Below, one piece after another: positions 1 through 62,174 of a stretch of 64,000 bases of DNA. This DNA is from Diphasiastrum complanatum. Its lineage: Eukaryota > Streptophyta > Lycopodiopsida > Lycopodiales > Lycopodiaceae. The stretch is taken from positions 16,395,595 through 16,459,594 of the forward strand of contig CM055094.1 in the NCBI GenBank assembly GCA_029204225.1, given 5' to 3'. The position numbers and the translations under genes are program-made. The notes beneath the pieces were generated by a model. That model ran no database searches and was not told the DNA's origin. It saw nothing but the letters and a program-made list of their open reading frames with translations. How positions within the stretch are numbered: position 1 is the stretch's first letter; each line of letters starts with the position of its first letter.

Positions 1-1421
1 TGGATGTAATTGGAAGAGGGTGGATTTAAATGAAAACAATTGGATCTAAGTAGCCTGCAGTACAATGAGTGGTAGGAGATCAAATGAATGCCACAAAATA
101 GGTATAATATGGCTAAGATCAATGTACGAGCATAGACAGTAACGGGAGAGACAGAGAAAGAAGCATCCACATATCTTGCTCCATGGTGAACAAAGAAAGA
201 TGATCATCCTATGTATTTCCTTGTGCATCTTACAATTAAATTCATGCCCCCCATACCTGGTACATTGGGGCATATTTGCAGCAACATATCACTATATAGG
301 ATGATACCTAAAATGACAACGAGATGTCCAATGAACAACATTTGTGAAGTCCACCCGCAAAGCCTTAGATCATTAAATTCACCATACATTTCACAAACCA
401 AATCACCTACTCACTTTCAAGGAGGTGCACATCATATGCACAAACATACATCCACATTGGCTTTCATACATTGGTATAAAGAAAAAAGTAAGAGATATTC
501 TACATTTTATAGTTTCAACTTGCTCAGAACTAAGTAAATAGCAGAGGTGGTGGACAAAATGCACCTCAAAAACAAGAAAGACAAAGCTTGCTGCAAGTTG
601 GACGAAGACGTCAAACAAAAACTACAGCTCTACTATTCGGCAGAAAATTATATCAATTTGCAACAACGCCTATCATAATTTAGTTTTCATTATTCATTTT
701 GATCATCCTCTTCCATTGTTTTAGGTTTTCAGGTAGTTGTTTCATTTATTCAATAGCATGTAGTCTCCTCAGCACTTGCGAGTTATGGTCTAGTAGTCTG
801 GTAGTCCTTCAATGGCATGCACTGTGAATAAAAAGCCAGCTTTATATGGTATTCCTTGGTTATTGTGCTGTAGGAGCAGCAATGAACATTCTTATCCTCA
901 AAATATCTGATCAGTGATCGCTAGGTCATTCCTTATCTTACTTACCCAGGGGACACTCGGTTTTGTGGGGCATCAATGGAGTTCAGGTAACCATATCTGC
1001 TGGAGCATTCATGTGGATCAGGGAAAAAAATTCCCACCTTCACATTATATTTTGGATCTGATTAAGCAGTTTCATAATAATAGGCATGCACATTACCAGT
1101 GTGCATTTTGTACAGGTGGCCATTATTCCTTTATTCAGGATGTCTTGAGCAACAAGTTCATTACATAGTACACACTATTTATAGAGGCTTAAGGCTCTCA
1201 TCAAACTGAACCACAATAAACAGATGGTTTTTCTTAGTTATATATCCATCTCCAGAAACCTTTTCACACTGTCCACTCTAGAAAAGGAAATTATTTCTTA
1301 AGTAGTTCTGGATTATGATGAAATACTTGAGAAATGGAAATTAAAAACCCGATTAGGATACCAATCCTCAGATTATCAAACTAAATAAGAAGAATCAAAC
1401 GTCAGCAGTGAAGAGAGCAAC
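1..1421. other. MED16 intron, no recognised content
   Basis: Intron sequence downstream of the last visible exon. I see no exon, repeat family or RNA gene here. Short open frames on both strands have no recognisable motif. Confidence 0.6.
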
Positions 1422-52372
<50,951 letters not shown>

Positions 52373-53000
52373 CTACAATAAGCCAATAAGACAAACTCCA
52401 AGTCAAACTTTTAAGATGAGCAAATAATTGAAATTCTTCTCTTGTTTGCTCATCACAAAACTCTTTTCATATGTAGTGAATTTAATATGAAGCATATATG
52501 TATTCAAAAGGAAAATCTAACCTTAAATAATGAGAAATAATGATGAGATAAAAATACTTCCCATAATGATGCTAAGATACAATAGTACCAAATCATTTAG
52601 GAAATGATTCAGAAAACTTCTATGAAGACACTCTTCTTGAACTAATAACTTCATAATACTCTTCAAGGAACACCGCCACAATGCAAACATGCACTTGAGA
52701 ACATATTTTGGATCAGCTTAGGTTCTTAACAACACAAATTTTCTAAGAAAGTGACCAGCAAACTTTGTAATATTAGGGACCTGTAGCTACATGCAAACAA
52801 ACACTAGCTACATCGTCGCATCCACATTTATATCGGTGATGAGACCTAGACTATAATGGCATTAACTGTTCAGTTTCACATTTTGCTTTTCCTCTACAGC
52901 TCGTCTTTTTAGTTGTAATAGCAACCGAAATGGTGACCTGCATGTGACAACGTGCTTTGATTGGTGGCACTTCGTAGTTTTGTTAGCACATATCATAGTT

Positions 53001-53125
53001 GCAGCGACTTGCGATTCGTGAATCGAAATTCTGCAAATCGCGATTTGCTGCAGCGAATCGCAAACGGAATTTTTTTTTTTTATGTGCGATTCGCAGAACA
53101 AAAAGTGAACAGCAAATCGCTGCAT
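53001..53125. repeat. Cluster of GCGATTCGC-type palindromes
   Basis: Contains the perfect 16-bp palindrome GCAAATCGCGATTTGC (53,033-53,048), CGATTCGTGAATCG, GCAGCGAATCGC, GTGCGATTCGCAG and AGCAAATCGCTGC within 125 bp, with a T run in the middle. Confidence 0.75.
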
Positions 53126-53299
53126 CTAATTTACACAATTTCAGGGCTCCTTTCATAGGTTTGACAGCTTCAACGTCTCATGTTGACTAATATTGCTTTA
53201 ATGGTTACATTCCATGGAAGTTTTTACGCACCATCCACAACTACTACATACACCTAGAGGCCAGAACCGGTTTACATTTATGATCTTCAAGGCATAGAA

Positions 53300-53322
53300 C
53301 CCACGGTTCCCAAAACCGTGGG
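53300..53322. repeat. Perfect inverted repeat CCCACGGTT/AACCGTGGG
   Basis: Nine-base arms around CCCAA. Further GGAACCG and GGAACCGTGG copies follow within 30 bp, as in subterminal repeats of hAT elements. It may mark the hAT 5' end. Confidence 0.55.
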
Positions 53323-53695
53323 TCCTGGGAACCGAGGAAGGAACCGTGGTACGGATCATCTAAATAATTAACTTATTTATTTATTTATTTATTTCCCCCC
53401 CAAAACCCCTCAATGCTCATTTTTTGTCCCTTATTTCACATTTGTTGTGGTAGAGATTGAGAGAGAGGTCTGCTCAGATTGATGAGAGAGAAGAGGGCAG
53501 GGTAGAGAGAGACTGTAGCGGCCTCTGTAGAGAGAGAAAATTAGGGTTTAGTTGTAGGTGTGCTTTTTTTGGTCAAAAATCAGGTTTTTGGACATTCCCT
53601 CATGCAAATAGGTCTATTTTTAGGGTCTAGGCATTTTGGATCAGAGAGAGATTGGGACAGTCTAGAGACACCATAGCCTATCTAGAGAGAAAATG

Positions 53696-53721
53696 TTAGG
53701 GTTTAGGGTTTAGGGTTTAGG
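53696..53721. repeat. Short telomere-type (TTTAGGG)n run
   Basis: Three and a half units of the plant telomere repeat; another TTAGGGTTTAG lies at 53,541. It sits upstream of the hAT transposase start. Confidence 0.85.
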
Positions 53722-53936
53722 TTAATTTTTGGAGCCAAAAAACAGGTTTTTTGCATTATGGAGAGCCTTTTCTGGAGATTTAGAGGTTTAGCTTGATAGG
53801 GTTCAGGGTTGGCATTCCCAGGTTCATTGCATTGCGTGGGAGCGCATATCCACTTATCCAGGACCTGTTTCCTCTAACCGAACGGTAACTCATTTGTTTT
53901 TTCTTGCACTTCATCCGTACTTCACTTCCGTACTTC

Positions 53937-54205
53937 ATGTTTCCTATACCGTCTCACACCATGCCTGCTGGAGATATGCCTGAGCTATGGAATGAGGTAG
54001 ACCAAGACCCCCAGTTCATTAGGTCTGACATTCGGTCTGGGACGCGTGGATGGACCTGTAGGTTTTGTCATGCTCGTTTTGTCAGCACTCTCACTAGGCT
54101 GAAAGGCCATCTCCTTGGTGCTGTCAAGGATGATGGCAAACGCTTAGGCTCCCTCCCTTGCCCACACATGCCTGCTCAGGAGCGTTGTAGGCTCATTGAC
54201 ATATA
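53937..54205 (+). pseudogene. hAT transposase BED zinc-finger exon
   Basis: The reading MPAGDMPELWNEV is followed by GWTCRFCHARFVSTLTRLKG, HLLGAVKDDGKRLGSLPCPH and ERCRLID. The pattern W-x-C-x2-C...L-K-x-H...C is a BED finger, which binds transposon ends. After RLID the frame enters the inverted block and loses meaning. The start is either 53,937 or 53,961. Confidence 0.82.
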
Positions 54206-55425
54206 CATGGTAGAACGGACCCTTCACAGATGTAATGCTCTCAGCCTGACGCCGAAAAGCATCGTCAGATACAATCCTCAAAAATCTCAAACCATCAGGC
54301 CTACTGGAGAAAGGCAGCTCCCTAAATGCAGCACTAGTGGCCATGTGTCTGAGCTGATGTCTGACTCTAATAAGCCTATGCATGACAATCAGGTCGAATG
54401 CAAAATGTGTGGGAGCTGGTTTCTTCAGATCAAGTGAACTGAAGGTGCGGAATAGGGCGAGGGCACGCCTCCTCCGGGTGATAAATGTCACCACGGCAAG
54501 GGCCATATCAGCTATCGTGCGGACCCAGGGCAAGCGGTCAATATCCCCCAATATAAGATCAATGCTATGTGCAGCACAGGGGGTCCATACAATAGCAGGG
54601 TACTGCTGCTGTAGCAAGTGAGACATGTGCACGCAATTACTTGCGTTGTCGGTGACAACCTGCACTACGTTGGCAGGGCCAACCTCCTCTATAACCTCAC
54701 TAATGATATCGAACATAAACTGTCCGTCAATGACCCCACCACCTCTACTCGCATCAATGGCCCGAAGCATGCATAACTCACCAGGCCTTCCTAAGAGGCA
54801 TCATCTGTGTGGTGGGGAGCTACGAGACGATCTACTGGAGGATGGCCTAGTGCGGTAAGCACCCCTACAAGGAGCAGGAGGAGGTATGTCAGTGGCAGGG
54901 GGTTGTCAAGGCTGGGGGGGAAGCTGGGCCTGAGGTGGCTGAGGGGGATGTTGGGGCTGCTGAGTTCGTGGTGAAGAAGCTCTAGAAAAACCAGCCTCAC
55001 CATGCTGTCTATCATCACCATCCTCATCATCAGAGTCCAAGTCATCCTGATGTGTGGGGAAAGTGGATGGTATGTCCTGGGTGTCCTGTGAGAGACCATC
55101 TGGTGCCGACTCAGAGCGAAGAAATCGGAATGTCTGCACTGGACGAGCCATCTGAGTGACTGCAGGAGGACGCTGTGGAAATGCACCCACTGGAATAGAT
55201 GCAACGGAAGGAGGGGCGGGACGTGGTGCAGTGGGTTGTGGTGGTGCGGTAGGAAGTGATGCAGTGGGCTAAGGAACGAGTGGTGGATGTGCATCAGAGG
55301 CTGCGGGGGAGGAGCAAAACAGGAGGTGGGGGAGACATGGTGGTGGTGGGCGAGGAGCTAGTGGATCCCGTGGGGTGGATGACACTACTGCATATACATC
55401 AGGATCTAGTGACATACTGGCCTGC
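54201..55425 (-). pseudogene. hAT transposase linker and DUF659 core (inverted block)
   Basis: Read from 55,424 downwards on the minus strand: a Pro/Ser/His-rich linker (QASMSLDPDVYAVVSSTPRD; later DDLDSDDEDGDDRQHGEAG), a stop at 54,906, then the catalytic-region segment. The latter has GQFMFDIISEVIEEVGPANV, VQVVTDNASNCVHMSHLL, WTPCAAHSIDLILGDI and FSSRPDGLRFLRIVSDD. It ends SITSVKGPFYHV at the inversion edge. The DNAS and CAAHS motifs are typical of hAT DUF659 regions. All of this should be on the plus strand if the gene were collinear. Confidence 0.85.
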
Positions 55426-55427
55426 GT

Positions 55428-56350
55428 CAATTGCGGTTAGTTGACAATGAGGGCAGCACTATGGGCCTTATCTACGAGTTCGTGGACAAGATTGGACAGC
55501 TTCTAAGGCAGCATTTTTTCTCCGAGGACAAGTATGGTACTTGATGGTCATTTCAGTCATTTGTTGTTTTGGAATCTGTCTAGTGTCATTGAAATAAGTT
55601 TGCTCTCATCTTCGCATCTTTGGATTTATTCGTTGACATGTCATTAACTATGTGAAACAGGATGGTGGTGTTGCGGGACGTCTGGGAGCACAGGTGGAAT
55701 TGGTTCCATAGGCCGATTCACGTTGTTGCCCACCTGTTGCACCCCATGTGGCTATCTGAGCAGCAGGCATCAGACATGGAGCTAGGTTTGGATTGGTTGA
55801 GATACTTGGATGGAGCCGCCAGACACTTCACTAACATAGATGTTGTTGAGACACAGTACATTGCCTTCAAGAGGCAGGTTGGTGTGTTTGGCCATCACGC
55901 GGCGCTGAATCCCAGCAGGCGAGAGAGAGCAGTGACTTGGTGGAACCTCTATGGAAAAGCATGCCCAGCTCTACAAAAGCTGGCCTTGCGAGTGCTATCA
56001 CAGGTATTTCTTTACACACCAAATTCTATGTGATTAAAAATGGGTGTTAAATGGATGAAATCAACTAATGCGCTTTTTTTAATTTTATGATAGTCAATAG
56101 GACTGTTCCTCCAATGTATGCGAGCGCAACTGGAGCACATTTTCATTGATCCACACGAAAAGGCGTAATCGCCTTTCTATTGCACAGATGACACGGCTGG
56201 TTTTTTGCAACACCAATGCAAGGTTGAGTGACAGACTTGCATCTATTGTGGACCCTCTAGAGGTGTTGCCCTCGGATTGTTTACTAGGCATTGATGATCC
56301 CACTGATTCCACACACCCATGCCAAGGGCTGATGTTGTTGCTGACATTGC

Positions 56351-56388
<38 letters not shown>

Positions 56389-56826
56389 TTGCGGGTTAGA
56401 TGGTTATTGATGGACAGAGTGGGTCATGATCAGGATACAGGTGTTGGCCAGGGGACAGGTAGGGGCATGGTTGCTGATGAGGAGGATGAGGAGGAGGATG
56501 ATGATGATTTGGGTATTCCTGCTCCAAGGTTGGAGACCATGACTGAGGCAGAGCTTGAGGGAGACATAGACTATGGCCTGGAGGATGATCCATTACAGAG
56601 GATGATGGCAGGGATGTATGAGCCAGATCTACCAGAGCAGGATGTGTATCGACCTGATCCACTAGTAGAGGATATGCAGCATGAGAGAGAGACGGTGGAT
56701 GCAGCACATGTTGGGGATGCTGACCATATGGCACAGGACGCTTTTGCAGGGGATACAGCAAGGGTGGAGATGCTTGTGCCACAGTGGGAGGGATGGATGG
56801 TGTGCAGGATTCACAAGCCCCTATAG
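55428..56826 (+). pseudogene. hAT transposase C-terminal exons
   Basis: Resumes QLRLVDNEGSTMGLIYEFVD directly after the inversion. An intron of about 110 bp ends at 55,660. The next exon reads HRPIHVVAHLLHPMW and VTWWNLYGKACPALQKLALR, ending LRVLSQ at 56,003. A 97-bp GT-AG intron (56,004-56,100) precedes the dimerisation segment CSSNVCERNWSTFSLIHTKR. An acidic tail contains a GA microsatellite coding Arg-Glu repeats. Phase at the first intron does not fit exactly, so small indels are present. Confidence 0.82.
56353..56386 (+). repeat. (GA)n microsatellite inside hAT ORF
   Basis: About 34 bp, read as (Arg-Glu)n in the transposase tail frame. Confidence 0.95.
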
Positions 56827-57106
56827 ATGTTCATGATGATGATGCAGATCAAACCCGCCGTGTTTGCCAGAGGACCATGTCAGACCTCCTTCGGTATGGA
56901 CAGGGTGAGGATGACATTGATGATCTAGGGTGGCTCTCACCACATGCACGTACCCAGCCACATCTAGCACCATCAGCTGGTACACATACGACTGGCACTC
57001 GTACGGCTCCTGCTCATACAGCTCCCAGGCATACAGCGCCGACACATACGGTACCTCCTGCTCAGCCACCCACTCCGGTTGCTGCATCCACTTATACAAC
57101 TGCCCC

Positions 57107-57700
57107 CCACTGACAGGGAGGAGTTGCGGGAGTATCAGAGATATAGGAGAAAAGCTCATCATATCATAAACTTGTCAGTTAGAGATATAATCATACCTCA
57201 TATCAAAGATGTTGCTGGACCCAAGGAGGCTTGGGATATACTGAAGAACTTGTATGAGATGGTAAATCAGTCACAAATCTTGTTCTTGACTATGGGTACA
57301 GGTGAATCAGTAACGGACTACTTCACTCGGGTAAAAGATCTAAGAGGCCAACTTATTGCGGTTGGAGAAAGTGTTCAAGATTCAGTCTTAGTATGCATTG
57401 TGCTTAGTAGCCTTCCTTTGGCTTATCGGAACTTTGTAATGATGCTATCATTACGACAGACGAGACCTTCTTTCGATGAACTGCATGCCATATTACCACA
57501 GGAAGAAATGAGACAACAAAATATTGTCAACAAGGACGATATCAAGGAACAGGCATTCATGGCAAAGAAGCAAGAGCAAAGTTCCAAGAAGGGTAGCAAA
57601 AGGAAGAAGAAGACAAGATATGGAGGAGAATCAATTAAACCGATCAAAAGATGGAAGGAAAGTAGTTCGAAAGGGAAACTGCTTTATTTGCGGTAAATCA
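57107..57700 (+). pseudogene. Copia 3 gag fragment
   Basis: Reads ELREYQRYRRKAHHIINLSV, GPKEAWDILKNLYEMVNQSQ, then LFLT-MGTGESVTDYFTRVKD (six codons shorter than copia 2 here), SLPLAYRNFVMMLSLRQT and a Lys-rich stretch. A frameshift near 57,600-57,680 precedes the CCHC knuckle GNCFICGKSRHYAKECWHNK. Confidence 0.88.
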
Positions 57701-58797
57701 AGGCATTATGCAAAGGAATGCTGGCACAACAAGTTCATGAAAAAGCAGGATGGGAATTTTGCTGAAGAAGAAGAAGCATCTAATGCAAAATTGAGTGCTT
57801 TGGACCTAAAGACCATGAGTTGTTTTCGACATCAACATCTTCTATGGTGGTGGCTTCTCGAAGGAAGAAGACTATTGGTTTATTGATTCAGGAGCTTCGA
57901 AGCACATCTAGGCGGGAGTGGCTATCTAATTTTCAAAAATTAGATGATGGGTCAAATGTGAAGTTGGGAGACAACTACACATATGATATAAAGGGAGTTG
58001 GAAAAGTACAGGTTCCACTACCTTCGGGGAAGATTGGAGACATAATGGACGTGCTTTATGTACTAAGAATTAAGAAAAACTTACTCTCGGTATCAGCTAT
58101 TGCAAAGCAACACATGGTGGGGCAATTTGATGAAGAGCGGTCTCCTCCAGAAGAAAGATAATGAAGTAGTAGATAAGGGCATACTTGTAGGGCGGTTGTA
58201 CAAAATTCAGGCTCAGGTGGTGGATCATCATGCAAGTGTTGCAGATATTGGATCAGTGAGTAAGTTATGGCACGAAAGGTTTAGACATTTGAATTACAAA
58301 AGTCTACAAGTCTTGAGGAAATACAACATGGTTACAGGTTTACCTCAAGTTGTTTCTGATCACAAGGTTTGTGAAGGCTTTATCTTAGGCAAGCATCATA
58401 TGAAAAAAAATTCGTCTAGTACATTCAGGGCGAAAAATGTTCTAGAACTTGTTCATACAGATTTCTATGGTCCTATGAAAAGTCAGTCTTATGGGGGAAC
58501 AAGTTACTTCATGGTGTTTGTGGATGACTATTCTAGGAAGACATGGATCTATCTTCTCAAGAATAAGGGTGAAGCGTTCAAGTATTTCACATGGTTTAAG
58601 ACACAGGTGGAGAAAGAAACCTATAAACAAATCAAGATACTCCGCTCGGACAAAGGGGGAGAGTATATTTCTACGGGATCTCAGGTGTTTTGCAAGGATC
58701 ATGGTATAAAGAGACAACTTGCAAACACGGACACGCCTCAAGAAAATGGAGTTGCGGTCCGCGGAAAGAAAGAACCAGTCTATAGTGAAAACTATGA
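57700..58797 (+). pseudogene. Copia 3 protease and integrase
   Basis: Protease: YWFIDSGASKHI then stop or frame change near 57,908. Pre-integrase: KLWHERFRHLNYKSLQVLRK and CEGFILGKHH, with Cys lost in the second pair. Integrase core: LVHTDFYGPMKSQSYGGTSY, FVDDYSRKTWIYLLKNKGEA, LRSDKGGEYIS and TPQENGVA, so the D-D-E residues are all present. A 7-base GCGGTCC insertion follows at about 58,753, shifting frame before AERKNQSIVKTM. Confidence 0.88.
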
Positions 58798-60425
58798 GGA
58801 GCTCTCTAGCCACACTGCTCGACGATTTCCCCTTCTCATCTTCAGTAGACCAACAAGCCGCCTTTTTATCTCAGTCGCTTCTTCACTCAGCCAAATTGCA
58901 TATCCTCCTCCAAAAACTTTCTCATCTCACAAGCGCACTTACAATAGATGGTATGATGATGAGTGCCTCTCTCTACACAAGCAGGTTGTTCACGCTCAAT
59001 ACCATTCTCCCGACACCTTAGAATGACTTTGCGAAAAAAGACCGCTTACTTTCAGTCTCTGGCACAGAAACTCATCGATTCCTTGGACTCCTCTTCTTCC
59101 ACCTCCTTTTGGAAGATGTTTTCTAAAAACTCATGTAAGCCAGCTCCTATTGCCATTGAATCGTGAATCGACTAGGCTGCAAAACTTTATGCAGTTGACT
59201 CTCCTTCCATCTCTCTCTCACCGCGACCATCAGAATTCACCCTGTTCACTCCGTCCATGATTGAAAACGCCATCAAAAATGGTCAAAACCATAAAATTAT
59301 TGATGTCGACTCTCTAAGTATGGACTTTCTAAAACCTATCGCCCATATTGTTGCTTCATACATCTCCTACGTTTTTAACCAATCTATTATTTTTGGCCTT
59401 CCCACACCTTGGTGTACCAACCTTTTGCACCCTATACTTAAGGTTGGTGATCCTCTGAACGTAGACAACTATCATACTATTATGATCAGCCACACTATGG
59501 CTAAGCTCTATGGTTCGGTTATGCAATCTATCATCAGCTCTCATGCAGAGACAGAGGAGTTATATGCTATGGGACAGGCAGGTTTAAGAGCAGGCTATTC
59601 CACAGCGGACCAGATATTCATACTAAGATGTATCATTGAGGCGGCGAAGTCCAGGAAACAGAGAGTCTATTGCTGCTTTGTGGACTTCCGCAAAGCGTTT
59701 GATTCGGTTCCAAGACACTTGTTGCTCCAGCGTTTGGCATCCCTTGGTTTCTCACAGGAAATCATTGCTGCTATTATCACATTATATGAGAGAGTTTTGG
59801 CCCGTTTCCGTGATGGAGATGGATGGTCTTCATATATTCATAGTACGGTCGGAGTAAAGCAGGGGTGTCCTTTGTCACCCACCCTCTTTGCTCTATACAT
59901 TGATGACCTTGAGCGGATCATTCGGGACGAAGCTGGAGATGGCTGTCCTCTAGCAGATATTGTTATCCCTATCCTTCTTTATGCAGATGATGTGGTTCTA
60001 CTATCTAGTTCAGCTGCAGGACTTCAGCGACATTTGGATGCCTTGTATACTTTCTGTCAGATATGGGGGCTGATGGTGAACATTGGTAAGACTAAGGTTA
60101 TGGTGTTTAACACCAACAGACAGCATATGAGAGGCACTATGTTCTATTATGATGGACAGCTTCTAGAGATAGTGGCGTCTTACACATACCTGGGTGTTCT
60201 CTTCTCTGGTCCATTGCTTTCTTTCAGACCAGCTGCATTGGCTAGGCTCCGCAAGGGGCGCTCTACTCTTGTTTAGATGGAGAGGTTTTCCTCTACTTAT
60301 TGCGTGCATGAAACGGACACACATTGTCACCTCTTCTCTTCGACTGTTTCTCCAGTTGCACTGTATTCAGCAGAGACATGGTGTCCAAGCGCTCACGATC
60401 TGCTCAGAAATACCTTTGTCACTCC
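58798..60425 (+). mobile_element. LINE G, truncated at both ends, RT well preserved
   Basis: Begins abruptly at SLATLLDDFPFSSSVDQQAA against copia 3 and ends near ETWCPSAHDLLRNTFVTP, where a minus-strand LINE starts. Lacks ORF1, endonuclease and 3' tail. Confidence 0.87.
59257..60276 (+). CDS. LINE G reverse transcriptase, longest intact RT frame in the window
   Basis: An uninterrupted stretch of 339 residues covers fingers and palm of a non-LTR RT. Motifs are GQAGLRAGYSTADQIFILRC, CCFVDFRKAFDSVPRHLLLQ, STVGVKQGCPLSPTLFALYI, ILLYADDVVLLSS (YADD active site), NIGKTKVMVFNTNRQ and SYTYLGVLFSGP. It copies element RNA at the nicked target in intact LINEs. It stops at RKGRSTLV with TAG where other copies continue, so the thumb and zinc end are out of frame. 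No native start codon; it is a domain, not a whole gene. Confidence 0.85.
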   Translation: MIENAIKNGQNHKIIDVDSLSMDFLKPIAHIVASYISYVFNQSIIFGLPTPWCTNLLHPILKVGDPLNVDNYHTIMISHTMAKLYGSVMQSIISSHAETEELYAMGQAGLRAGYSTADQIFILRCIIEAAKSRKQRVYCCFVDFRKAFDSVPRHLLLQRLASLGFSQEIIAAIITLYERVLARFRDGDGWSSYIHSTVGVKQGCPLSPTLFALYIDDLERIIRDEAGDGCPLADIVIPILLYADDVVLLSSSAAGLQRHLDALYTFCQIWGLMVNIGKTKVMVFNTNRQHMRGTMFYYDGQLLEIVASYTYLGVLFSGPLLSFRPAALARLRKGRSTLV

Positions 60426-61140
60426 AAAAACACCAATACTCTCTCATAGAGTGCCATCACTACTAGAACTGTGTCATCAAAAAAACCAAGGTCTCGTATT
60501 TGTTGGATAATTAAGGAGCATGGGACAAAGTCAAAGGCCTTCTTGGAGTCAGTGAAGCAACAATCAACTCGCTCTCTCCGATGTTGCACTTCCTCAATGA
60601 TGGCTCTAAGAGTAAAGATATGATCCGTAATTAAATTGTGGGGTCTAAAACCAGCCTTGCCCCTAGCATGCAATCTCCTAGTCTCTGCCTTAGTTGTCAT
60701 AGTTAAAGAATGGTGTCATACAACTTTGCAATAATGTGCCAAAATATAAAAGTTTGATAGTTACTAGAATTCATGAAATCAACATTTTTGTGTACGGGAT
60801 GAATGCTTTCAATGCACCAAAGAGGGAAAACCGGAGCCAATGGCCTTATTGAGTAAGGTGGCTAGCAGGGGTGATAGCAAGTCAACTGCATGGATCAACC
60901 ACTCAAATTCAAGATCATCAATATCTCTAGCTTTATAAGCATTCAATTTCTTGATGGCGCTATGGACCATATCAGTCGTGAAGAAGGTGAACTCAAAAGG
61001 TCTAGGAGAGATGGAAATGGGTGTGTCAATATGAATGGTATATAAGGTAGTCGCATACTTAGTCCTTATGTGCAGGTCGTCAAGGAGTGGAGGTGGAGCA
61101 CAGGGAATGAACTCACGCCATAATGAGCCTGTGAAAGAGT
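60426..61140 (-). mobile_element. LINE H, minus-strand RT fragment facing LINE G
   Basis: Minus-strand reading: SLWREFIPCAPPPLLDDLHI, PFEFTFFTTDMVHSAIKKLN and LLSPLLATLLNKAIGSGFPS, then GKAGFRPHNLITDHIFTLRA, CCFTDSKKAFDFVPCSLIIQ and MALYERVL. It ends at the LINE G junction (VFLE then stop). It is 5'- and 3'-truncated and has frameshifts around 60,700-60,840. Confidence 0.85.
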
Positions 61141-62174
61141 TGTAGGGCACATCAAACTCAGCCAAATCAATTTGACAAGGTATGGACCATTTGCCATGTA
61201 TCATCCATGACATCATGGAAACTTGTGAAGGTGAAAAGCTTGCTCGATGAGATAACTTAAGTCCAATACACCAAGCATTCGCTTTATGCATCGTCGTGGA
61301 AGTAACCAACATCATTTGTACTCGTCTTGACTCTTGTTGTCAGTGATGATAATTACAATGCCTTCCTTCGGCATCATTGGGCCATCCATATAGCTTGACA
61401 AGGCGACGAGACTTTGTGATGATGTTCAACAATTACATTTTACGACTTCTAGTTCATGTTGCAATTTGTCGTTCAACTTGAATACTTTTGAATATGCATT
61501 TTTGCAATTTTATAGTTTGCAGCATTTACATTCTTACATTTTATTGCCCAAATTGAGGGCCAATATTTTATATCGCATGATATGACCTTTCAAATGACCA
61601 AATTGAGGGAAATTCTTTGTTGATAGGGTATAATCGAGGACTCACAATACATTTATGGCTAACTTGACATTATGTGCCCATGGCCCATTTTATTGTTCTT
61701 ATCATGATTCACAAGGTTGTATTATGCTTTTAATAGAGAGGCACACTAATTCTGGATAGAGTTGCTTGTGTTCATGGTTTTAGGCCTCCTAGAAAGGGTG
61801 CAAACTAGACGTGATGTAGAACACTATTTGGCATTGTCGAAACTCTTGTTGCAACATAAAGTGAAATAATTAATAGGGCCGCCAAAGTCCAAGTTATTGA
61901 ACCAACATCATTATACCAAACAAGCCAAACACAATGAACATTGAAGCAACTTTTTCTTTGATAGGATAGTAGCGACATTTTCATTCCAAAGCCAAGCCAA
62001 TGTATTTCCCAATGAACTTATTATACGAATGTCTTCAAATTATGCACGACAATAACAAGAACCTTAGTATAATTGAAATTGCAGTGTCACCATTAGAAAA
62101 GTCGTGAGTGTTGTTCTACAAAGCAAATGCAAAAAATCAAAGATTTGCTCCTAGCAGAGAAATGTTGCAATTAT
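61141..62174. other. Intron or flanking sequence, no recognised content
   Basis: No clear exon, LTR or coding domain found on either strand. Confidence 0.45.

Larger units (their letters stand above)
53300..57097 (+). mobile_element. hAT DNA transposon with internal inversion, 3' end lost
   Basis: Transposase parts appear in the order BED finger (+), linker and DUF659-type core (-), C-terminal dimerisation part (+). The minus-strand block runs from about 54,201 to 55,425. Inverted six-base copies ATTGAC (54,195-54,200) and GTCAAT (55,426-55,431) sit at its edges. The 3' side stops at a copia fragment near 57,098, so no 3' terminal repeat is seen. The 5' limit is estimated. Confidence 0.82.
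57098..58797 (+). mobile_element. Copia element 3 fragment (gag to integrase)
   Basis: Same family as copia 2: homology begins at the equivalent of gag codon 60 (ACTGACAGGGAGGAG), with no LTR before it. It runs through gag, zinc knuckle, protease and integrase up to KNQSIVKTM, where LINE G takes over. RT, RNase H and LTRs are missing. Flanked by hAT on the left and LINE on the right. Confidence 0.88.

Noticed and set aside
914-1168. 84-codon plus-strand frame as a host gene
   Set aside because: No start context, domain or family resemblance; it lies in an intron and looks like chance.
54144-54770. Separate second hAT element on the minus strand
   Set aside because: Its domains exactly supply the piece missing between the plus-strand BED and C-terminal parts, with inverted microhomology at both edges. 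Inversion is simpler, although a nested element cannot be fully excluded.
59257-60276. LINE G as an active autonomous element
   Set aside because: The RT domain is open, but endonuclease, ORF1, C-terminal zinc region and 3' tail are absent.
60426-61140. Twin-priming origin for the LINE G/H inverted pair
   Set aside because: Twin priming puts the inverted segment upstream of a tailed 3' segment. Here neither piece has a tail and the order is reversed.
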